64,000 nucleotides of DNA from JAEZBP01 sp963832725. Lineage in GTDB: Bacteria; Myxococcota_A; Polyangia; Polyangiales; Sandaracinaceae. The position numbers were made by a program, and so were the translations under genes. The notes below the pieces were generated by a model. It was given only the letters and a program-made list of their open reading frames with translations. It was not told the DNA's origin and searched no databases. The DNA is taken from NCBI GenBank assembly GCA_963832725.1, contig CAWHVG010000005.1, positions 1,054,001 through 1,118,000 of the forward strand. Direction: 5' to 3'. This document shows, piece by piece, positions 57,858-64,000 of the stretch (positions within the stretch are counted from its first letter, which is position 1; every line of letters starts with the position of its first letter).

Positions 57858-58593
57858 GTGCCGCGACGGGAGGTGCTCCGGCTCGCCATTCTCGGGCTGA
57901 ACGCGTGGTTGGTGGCGCTGGTCGTGCCCTCGCTCCTCGCGGGCGCGTTGGGGCCGATCCCGGGCCTGGTCGCCGCCGGGCCGCTGGCCGTGCTGGGCTG
58001 GGGGCTGCTCGCCTCGAGGACGCACCTCGCGCGGGCCCGCTGCGATCCTGCTCTTCGGGTTCCCGACCGCGCTGGCCGCCGTGCTGGCGTGGCGCTCGGT
58101 GCTGGTGGAGCGCGACGCGCTCGGCGCGGCCGGGATGGCGCTGGCGGCGATCTCCCTGCTGGCGTTCGTCGGCGCGACCGCCTGGACGGTGGGGCGCGAC
58201 CGACACCAGAAGCAGATCCAGACGCAGCCCTTGGCCAGCAAGGAGCCTGTGGTGGAGCCCAGCGCCCGGCGGGTGCTGCGCCGGGCGCTGCTGGGTGCCA
58301 CGGCCCTCGGCGCATTCGCCACCACGGTCCTCGCGCCAACGCTCGGCGGGCGCCCGAGCCGGGTCCGCGCGTGGGGCGAGGCCGCCGACGACGCGACGAC
58401 GCTGACGGCGGTGGTGGCGACGACGGTGGCGGCGCTGGCCCTCGGCGCCGTGGTGGGGCCGGGCCTGCGCGCACGCCGCAACCGAAGGGATCACCCCGCG
58501 AAGAGCCGCCGCCGGCTCGCGGCCGCGCTGCTCGTGGCGACCTGCGCCGGCGTCGGCTGGCTCCTCCTCGGCCACCTCGACGGATCCCCTTGA
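57858..58593 (+). CDS. Polytopic membrane protein of unknown function, frameshifted as assembled
   Basis: About 245 aa from GTG 57858 (an ATG at 57813 is possible but only 17 bases from the divergent kinase start). Hydrophobic segments: LAILGLNAWLVALVVPSLLA, GLVAAGPLAVLGWGLLA, then a one-base shift near 58045, ILLFGFPTALAAVLAW, AAGMALAAISLLAFVGA, LGATALGAFATTVLAP, AVVATTVAALALGAVVG and LAAALLVATCAGVGWLLL. About seven TM helices, no motif recognised. Confidence 0.6.
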
Positions 58594-58662
58594 GCGGGGG
58601 AGCGTCGGCTGGCGGCGAAATACTTCGGGCTCGGTACTTCAACGGACTGCTAGACTGATTTC

Positions 58663-60666
58663 GTGCGCGGCACCACCCGGCCGTACGGCGATCGGCAACC
58701 GCAGGGAATGCACGTCCTGACCTGGTTGCGCGATCAGGGGCACCTCACGCCCGCGGAGGAAGAGGGCGTCGTCCATCATGCGCAGCGGACGGGCCAGCGC
58801 ATCGAGGAGGCGCTGATCGACAGCGGCGTGATCGCCGAGAGCGATCTGCTCAAGCTCTTGGCCGCGCAGTACCAGAGCCGCTTCGTCAGCACGGCGCGCC
58901 TGGCCAAGGCCGACATCGACCGGCGCACGCTCGAGCTGGTGCCCCACAAGCTCGCCGAGCGTCTGCAGGTCTTCCCGGTGGTCTTCGACCGGCAGCACCA
59001 GTCGCTCTCGGTCGTGGTGGCCGCGCCCGGCGAGGACGACGCGGAGAAGCAGATCCAAGTCGTCAGCGGGATCCGCGAGGTGCGCGCGTACGTGGCACGG
59101 CCGGCGGCCATTCGCGCCGCCATCGCGAAGCACTACGAGCACGACTCGCGCGCGTTCTCGCTCCTGGCCGAGCGGGAGGCCTACGCGCCCCTCGACGTGT
59201 ACGCGCCCGCTCCGCACACCAACGAGTCCACCTTCGACGATCCCTTCTCCGGGCTGATGGGACCGAGCACGGCGGAGGTCCCGCGCTCGGACGTGGTGCG
59301 GGCCGACGTGCTGCGCGCGCAGGCGGCCCGGCCGCTGCCGATGGGCACCATCCCGAACGACGAGCCGATCCTCGAGTCGGGGCGGATCGAGCCGGAGGCG
59401 TACCTCGAGACGCTCAACGTCTGCGTCTCGCTGCTCGAGCAGGACCGGGGCGAGCTCCGCGGGCACAGCAGCCAGGTGGCTCACCTCTGCCGGCGGATCG
59501 CCGAGCGCGTCGGACTCTCCGCCGCCGATCGTCACGCGCTCCTGGTGGCGGCGTATCTCCACGACGTCGGCAAGGGCGCCCAGGGCTACCACCTCACGCC
59601 GCTGAACGTGGCGCGCTACGAGGGGCATCGGCTGCAGGCGAACAAGAGCCGCGAGACGCCCGCCCGACTCTTCGCTTCGGCGCAGCTCCCGGACGGAGCG
59701 CGCAAGGCGCTCGCGCATCTCTACGAGCGCGTCGACGGCCAGGGCTTCCCCGACCGGTTGACCGGCAAGGACATCCCCTACGGCGCGCGCGTGCTGGCCA
59801 TCGTCGAGACCTACTGCGATCTCGTCGGCAACCCGCGCAACCCCTACCGCAAGGTGCTCTCGGTCCCGCAGGCGCTCTCGGTGCTGAAGGAGCTCTCGGG
59901 CACGCTCTTCGATCCGACGCTGGCCGATCTGCTCCGCCACCTCGCGGTCGGCGACGGGGAGCAGTCGGGGCGCAACCGCGCGCTGATCGTCGATCCGGAC
60001 CCGGAGGAGACGACGGTGCTGGAGATGCGCCTCATCGAGCACGGCTTCGCGGTGACGGTGGTGCGCGATCTGGCGGCCGCCCGCGCCGCGCTGGCGGATC
60101 TGCCGAACGTGATCGTGAGCGAGGTGGATCTGGAGCGACCGGGAGAAGGCTTCGAGCTGGCCACCGGGCTCGGCGAGCTGGCCGAGGACGAGCGCCCCGA
60201 GGTGATCTTCCTGACGACGCGTGCCGACCGCGAGTCGGTGTCGAAGGGCTTCGATCTCGGCGCCGCGGACTATCTGGTGAAGCCCGCCTCGGCCGAGGTG
60301 GTGGCGACCAAGGCCGGGCAGGCGCTGGCGGGCGCGACGCGGCGATCGGCGGCCGGTGTGAGCGGCTCGCTCAAGGAGATGTCGCTGCCGGACGTCGTGC
60401 AGATCCTGGCCAACGGGCGGCGCGGCGGGCGCCTGTCGATCGTCGCCGGCGGCAAACGCGGTGAGATCCACTTCGCCGAAGGACAGATCCACGACGCGCA
60501 GCTCGGATCGCTGGGCGGGGAGGAGGCTTTCTACGCGCTGCTCAAGTTCACCGACGGCACCTTCGCGCTGGATCCGAGCTTCGTGCCGACACGGCGCGCC
60601 ATCCACACCAGTCCCGAAGGGCTCCTGCTCGAAGGCATGCGGCGACTGGACGAAGGCCTCGTCTGA
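58663..60666 (+). CDS. HD-GYP-type protein fused to T2SS/MshE N-domain, receiver-like and DUF4388 domains
   Basis: 667 aa from GTG 58663, intact; ATG 58708 is an alternative. Residues ~15-170 resemble the MshEN/GspE N-terminal domain (LTWLRDQGHLTPAEEEGVVH, ALIDSGVIAESDLLKLLAAQ), which binds c-di-GMP in some proteins. Residues ~265-430 are an HD-GYP-like phosphodiesterase (HSSQVAHLCRRIAERVGLSA, YLHDVGKGAQGY, HLYERVDGQGFPDRLTGKDI), with GFP for GYP and HLYE for HHE. A receiver-like fold follows (ALIVDPDPEETTVLEMRLIE; acceptor region NVIVSEVDLERPG), then DUF4388 (LKEMSLPDVVQILANGRRGG). Likely a c-di-GMP-linked regulator. Confidence 0.82.
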   Translation: MRGTTRPYGDRQPQGMHVLTWLRDQGHLTPAEEEGVVHHAQRTGQRIEEALIDSGVIAESDLLKLLAAQYQSRFVSTARLAKADIDRRTLELVPHKLAERLQVFPVVFDRQHQSLSVVVAAPGEDDAEKQIQVVSGIREVRAYVARPAAIRAAIAKHYEHDSRAFSLLAEREAYAPLDVYAPAPHTNESTFDDPFSGLMGPSTAEVPRSDVVRADVLRAQAARPLPMGTIPNDEPILESGRIEPEAYLETLNVCVSLLEQDRGELRGHSSQVAHLCRRIAERVGLSAADRHALLVAAYLHDVGKGAQGYHLTPLNVARYEGHRLQANKSRETPARLFASAQLPDGARKALAHLYERVDGQGFPDRLTGKDIPYGARVLAIVETYCDLVGNPRNPYRKVLSVPQALSVLKELSGTLFDPTLADLLRHLAVGDGEQSGRNRALIVDPDPEETTVLEMRLIEHGFAVTVVRDLAAARAALADLPNVIVSEVDLERPGEGFELATGLGELAEDERPEVIFLTTRADRESVSKGFDLGAADYLVKPASAEVVATKAGQALAGATRRSAAGVSGSLKEMSLPDVVQILANGRRGGRLSIVAGGKRGEIHFAEGQIHDAQLGSLGGEEAFYALLKFTDGTFALDPSFVPTRRAIHTSPEGLLLEGMRRLDEGLV

Positions 60667-60719
60667 TCTGGGGACCCGCCCGATTGCCTCGGGCGGTGCG
60701 CACGCCTATATCAGCGCCG

Positions 60720-61265
60720 ATGCCGAGCGCTGATCGCGCCGAGGGAATCGTGGCGGCTCGCCGCTGGGCGGCGACGAGCCTCGCGCTGGTGATCGCCGCC
60801 GGCTGCGGGGGTGGCGCGACGTTCGTGCACGACGTCTACCAGGACCGCGAGGCCACGTACCGCGTCGGCGAGCTGGGCGCGGGCTGGGAGCGCCTGTCGA
60901 TCGGGGACAACGACCTCGCGTGGCACAACGCCAGCATCGGCGCCGTGGCACAGGTGAACGCCACCTGCGATCCCTTCCAGGACGTCCCGCTGACGGCGCT
61001 GACCAACCACCTCCTGATCGGCTTCACCGACCGCGACTACCGGAGCAGCGAGACGGTCCCACTCGACGGGCGCGAGGCACTCCGAACACACGTCGTGGCG
61101 AAGCTCGACGGAGTGCCGCGCGAGCTCCTCTTCTACGTTCTGAAGAAGAACGACTGCACCTACGACTTCTCGCTGATCACGCCCGCCGGAGACGGCTACC
61201 GCGAAGCGGAGCCGATGTTCGAGCGCCTGGTGGCCGGCTTCACGACCGAAGTGAGCAGGCCGTGA
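60720..61265 (+). CDS. Putative lipoprotein upstream of MlaE-like permease
   Basis: 181 aa from ATG 60720. Signal region ARRWAATSLALVIAAGCGGG with lipobox AAGC. The mature part is globular with conserved-looking stretches (VYQDREATYRVGELGAGWER, VNATCDPFQDVPLTALTNHL, LLFYVLKKNDCTYDFSLITP). The stop overlaps the permease start (GTGA), so the two are translationally coupled. It may be the envelope partner of the Mla-type transporter; this is inferred from context. Confidence 0.7.
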   Translation: MPSADRAEGIVAARRWAATSLALVIAAGCGGGATFVHDVYQDREATYRVGELGAGWERLSIGDNDLAWHNASIGAVAQVNATCDPFQDVPLTALTNHLLIGFTDRDYRSSETVPLDGREALRTHVVAKLDGVPRELLFYVLKKNDCTYDFSLITPAGDGYREAEPMFERLVAGFTTEVSRP

Positions 61266-62098
61266 CCGCAGGCGCGACGGAAAAGCCCCGTGTCTCTCCG
61301 GTCGCGCCGCTGATCCGGGCGTTCTCGGCGCAGGGCGGGCGCGTGGTCGCGTTCATGCAGCAGGCCGGCGCGGTGGGGCTCTTGGCGTGGCGGGCGACGG
61401 TCGCGCTCTTCACCACCCGCTTCGAGCCGCGCGCGTTCATCTACCAGCTCGAGCAGCTCGGTGTGCGCTCGTTCGGCATCGCCGCGGCGACCTCGATCTT
61501 CGTCGGCATCGTCATGGCCATCCAGTTCGCGTTCTCGCTGGAGCGCTTCGGCGCCCGCGACAGCGTCGGCCGGATCGTCGGGCTGAGCGAGGCGCGCGAG
61601 CTGGCGCCCTCCTTGACCGCGCTGGTCGTCGGCAGCCGCATCGCCGCCGGCATCGCCGCCGAGCTCGGCTCCATGGCGGTCACCGAGCAGATCGACGCCA
61701 TCCGCGCCCTCGGCGCCGACCCGATCCGCAAGCTGGTCGTGCCGCGGGTGCTCGCCGGCACGGTGCTGATGCCGCTCTTGACCTTCTTCGCGCTCGTCCT
61801 CGGGATCGGCAGCGCGATGGCGGTGTGCCGGATCACCTTCGGCATCCCCATGCCCTTCTTCCTCTCGTCGGCCCTCGACACGATCAGTCTGTCGGACTTC
61901 CTGAGCGGCGTCGGCAAGACGCCGGTCTTCGGCTTCCTGATCACGCTGCTCGGCTGCCACTTCGGCATGTCGACCCGCGGCGGCACCGAGGGCGTCGGCC
62001 GCTCGACCACGACGGCCGTGGTGGTCGCGTCGATCACGGTGCTGGTCTCGGACTCGATCCTCACCCAGCTCTTCTTGAGCCTCGTCGGCCCGAAATGA
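61262..62098 (+). CDS. MlaE/YrbE-family ABC permease
   Basis: 278 aa from GTG 61262. Family features: QQAGAVGLLAWRATVALFTT, FEPRAFIYQLEQLGVRSFGI, SIFVGIVMAIQFAFSLERFG, and the conserved AGIAAELGSMAVTEQIDAIR, ALGADPIRKLVVPRVLAGTV (EQIDAL/AMG-type motif). It closes with CHFGMSTRGGTEGVGRSTTT, the usual MlaE ending. These permeases move phospholipids between membranes together with an MlaF ATPase and MCE protein. The next gene overlaps its stop (ATGA). Confidence 0.9.
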   Translation: MTAGATEKPRVSPVAPLIRAFSAQGGRVVAFMQQAGAVGLLAWRATVALFTTRFEPRAFIYQLEQLGVRSFGIAAATSIFVGIVMAIQFAFSLERFGARDSVGRIVGLSEARELAPSLTALVVGSRIAAGIAAELGSMAVTEQIDAIRALGADPIRKLVVPRVLAGTVLMPLLTFFALVLGIGSAMAVCRITFGIPMPFFLSSALDTISLSDFLSGVGKTPVFGFLITLLGCHFGMSTRGGTEGVGRSTTTAVVVASITVLVSDSILTQLFLSLVGPK

Positions 62099-62412
62099 CC
62101 CGCGTTCGCGCCTTCCTGCTCGGCGCGGCAATCGCAATCGTCGCGCTCCTCGCCGTCTCTCTCGACGCGGCGCGGCGGCGCTCGGTGCGCGAACGGGACG
62201 CGGCCCGCATGAACGCTGTGGTGGCGCTGACCGGCACATCGGACCTGGCGCTCAGCTCGTCGGCCCGCTGGCTCCGCCATCCCTCCCTGAGCGAGCCGGG
62301 CGCCGCGTTCTCCGACTTGCCGTCCAGCCTCGACGTGGAGCCCGCCGGCGCGCTGATCGGCCCGCCCCGCGACATCCTCGAGGTCGGCGCGATCGAGGTG
62401 CGTCGCCGGTGA
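62095..62412 (+). CDS. Small membrane-anchored protein of unknown function
   Basis: 105 aa, ATG 62095 to TGA 62412. One N-terminal TM (VRAFLLGAAIAIVALLAVSL) then a short exported segment (LTGTSDLALSSSARWLRHPS, DVEPAGALIGPPRDILEVGA). Overlaps by 4 bases with both neighbours, so its dose is tied to the permeases. It resembles no family I know; it might be an accessory subunit. Confidence 0.65.
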   Translation: MTRVRAFLLGAAIAIVALLAVSLDAARRRSVRERDAARMNAVVALTGTSDLALSSSARWLRHPSLSEPGAAFSDLPSSLDVEPAGALIGPPRDILEVGAIEVRRR

Positions 62413-63572
62413 GACGCCAGCTCGCGATCCTCGACTTCGCGATGGGCTCGCTGCGCCGCCGCGCCGGCAAGAGCCTGGCGCTCACGCTGGGCCTGGCGTT
62501 CGTGGTCGGCCTCTTCGCGTCGGCGCTGCTCCTGACCGACGCGCTGGAACGCGAGTACGAGCTCGCCGCCGACCGCATGCCGGACCTGACCGTCCAGAGG
62601 CTGGTGGCCGGTCGCCCCGCGCTCATCGACGCCGCCCTCGCGAGCACGCTGACCGACATCCCCACGGTCCGCAGCGTGCGCCCGCGGGTGTGGGGCTACT
62701 ACTTCTTCCGCGCGCTCGAGGCGAACATCACCGTTGTCGGGGCCGAGCCGGACGAATCGCTCGACGTCGCGCTCGAGCACGGGCACCTGCCCCGCCAGCC
62801 GGGCGAGGTCGCGATCGGCGCCGCCCTGGCCGAGCTGCTCGGCCTGCGGGTCGGCGACGAGCTGGGCATCCCCATCGAGGGCGAGATGCTCTTCAGCGAC
62901 GTGGTCGGCACCTTCGGCGACGCCTCGGCGCTTCGGACCGCCAATCTGATCATCGCCACACCCGAGCACGCCCGCGCGCTGCTCGGTGTCCCGGCGGGCG
63001 CGGCGACGGATCTCGCGATCGACCTGACCACGCAGGACGAGGCGCCGGTCGTGCAGACGCGCATCGCCGAGCGCCTCCGCGGCGCCCGCGTCTTGGATCG
63101 GCGCCTGCTCCGCCGCACCTACGAGCTGACCTTCGACGCGCGCGGCGGGCTCCTGGCGGCTTTGCTGGTGCCGGCGCTGGCGGCGTTCCTGCTCTTGGCG
63201 TGGGAGCGCTTGACCGGTCTCGGCGCGGCGGAGCGCCGGGAGATTGGCGTCCTCAAGGCCGTCGGCTGGGGCACGGGCGACGTGCTCGCGGCCCGGATGT
63301 GGGAGTCGTCCGCGATCGCGTTCTTCGGCGCCGCGCTCGGCCTGGTGAGCGCGTACCTCTACGTCTTCTACGCCGGCGCGCCCGGGCTGGCCGACGCGCT
63401 GCTCGGCTGGAGCGCCATCCACCCGCCCTTCCGTTTGGCGCCGGCGCTCGACCTGACGCAGGCGTTCTCGCTGGTGGGCGCGGTGCTCATCCCCTTCGTC
63501 ACCGTCAGCGTCGTCCCGGCGTGGCGGGCGGCGATGATCGATCCCGATCGCGCGATGCGAGGTGCGCCGTGA
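62409..63572 (+). CDS. FtsX/MacB-type ABC transporter permease
   Basis: 387 aa from GTG 62409. It begins LAILDFAMGSLRRRAGKSLA, LTLGLAFVVGLFASALLLTD (TM1). A large extracytoplasmic MacB-like domain follows (IGAALAELLGLRVGDELGIP, LFSDVVGTFGDASALRTANL). Three C-terminal TMs carry the FtsX motif AAERREIGVLKAVGWGTGDV, LAARMWESSAIAFFGAALGL. The end WRAAMIDPDRAMR has the conserved 'P..A.R'. GTGA overlap with the ATPase gene downstream, so they form one transporter. Confidence 0.87.
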   Translation: MRRQLAILDFAMGSLRRRAGKSLALTLGLAFVVGLFASALLLTDALEREYELAADRMPDLTVQRLVAGRPALIDAALASTLTDIPTVRSVRPRVWGYYFFRALEANITVVGAEPDESLDVALEHGHLPRQPGEVAIGAALAELLGLRVGDELGIPIEGEMLFSDVVGTFGDASALRTANLIIATPEHARALLGVPAGAATDLAIDLTTQDEAPVVQTRIAERLRGARVLDRRLLRRTYELTFDARGGLLAALLVPALAAFLLLAWERLTGLGAAERREIGVLKAVGWGTGDVLAARMWESSAIAFFGAALGLVSAYLYVFYAGAPGLADALLGWSAIHPPFRLAPALDLTQAFSLVGAVLIPFVTVSVVPAWRAAMIDPDRAMRGAP

Positions 63573-64000
63573 GCGAGACCGCGCTGGAGGTCCACGAGGT
63601 CGCCAAGCGCTACCGGGACGGGAGTCAGACGATCGAGGCGGTCGCATCGGTCAGCCTCCGCGTGCCGAAGGGCGCGCTCTACGTGCTGCGCGGGCCGAGC
63701 GGCTCCGGCAAGACGACCCTGCTCGGCATCCTCGGCGGGATGACCGCGCCGAGCGCAGGCCGCGTGTCGGTGCTCGGTCGGGACGTGTCGCACCTGCGCG
63801 ACCACCACCGGACGAGCCTGCGCCGCGAGCAGGTCGGCTTCGTCTTCCAGGAGCTCTCGCTCATCGAGGGGATGAGCGTGCGGGAGAACGTGCTCCTGCC
63901 GCTGGTCCCGCTCGGCGGCGCGCGAAAGGAGCACCGGGAGCGGGCGGAGGCGCTGCTGAACCGCTTCGGGCTCGGCGACCGCATCGACAGCGCGCCCGAG
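63569..64000 (+). CDS. ABC transporter ATP-binding protein (cut by window end)
   Basis: The first 144 codons from GTG 63569. LolD/MacB class: LEVHEVAKRYRDGSQTIEAV, Walker A LRGPSGSGKTTLLGILGGMT, and Q-loop VGFVFQELSLIEGMSVRENV, LLPLVPLG. Walker B and the signature LSGGQ lie beyond 64000. Energises the FtsX-like permease encoded just upstream. Confidence 0.93.
   Translation, partial: MSETALEVHEVAKRYRDGSQTIEAVASVSLRVPKGALYVLRGPSGSGKTTLLGILGGMTAPSAGRVSVLGRDVSHLRDHHRTSLRREQVGFVFQELSLIEGMSVRENVLLPLVPLGGARKEHRERAEALLNRFGLGDRIDSAPE

Overview
The window is very GC-rich (about 70% by eye) and looks like a chromosomal segment of a myxobacterium-type organism (Myxococcota). Supporting signs are secreted proteins with a Cys-plus-helix-plus-Arg tail (MYXO-CTERM type), trypsin-like proteases with Cys-rich repeats, a hybrid Ser/Thr kinase with AAA and TPR domains, DUF4388, an MXAN_5187-like protein and a sigma-54 two-component system. 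I cannot name a genus.

Layout. 1-15000 is an accessory region littered with partial copies of one IS91-family element, mostly with the transposase on the minus strand. Between them lie gene fragments (kinase, pyruvate carboxylase tail, lipoproteins) and a few accessory genes: TetR regulator, HD-domain protein, DUF6348-like, HEAT-repeat, SUKH-like and a small acidic protein. One copy carries an intact ISL3 element with an 8-bp target duplication. 15061-15664 is a gamma carbonic anhydrase. 16012-25003 is a metal-efflux module: sigma-54 response regulator and sensor kinase on minus, divergent from czcBAC on plus, with a good -24/-12 promoter next to czcB. A last IS91 remnant (25093-26007) cuts off a lipoprotein gene. 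26375-35801 holds a MYXO-CTERM protein, an ATPase/TPR regulator, small secreted proteins, a lipid kinase and an MXAN_5187-like sensor-type protein. 35932-38051 is a 6S RNA gene with promoter and terminator, followed directly by a group II intron. 38048-50629 is largely housekeeping (cobalamin adenosyltransferase, fmt, def, priA, CBS-type synthase, tsaD) with a J-domain fusion, an orphan FlhB-like protein and an odd aminotransferase. 50718-64000 contains two coupled proteases, a zinc-ribbon kinase-ATPase, an HD-GYP fusion protein and a coupled MlaE/ABC export cluster running off the right edge.

About twenty genes, including essential ones (priA, tsaD), carry single frameshifts. Many are repaired by reading GAATC or GATTC as GATC, and one by reading GAATTC as GATC. 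I therefore treat most as likely assembly errors at GATC and call these genes CDS spanning the shift. The IS91 transposase lesions are shared between copies and look like true decay.
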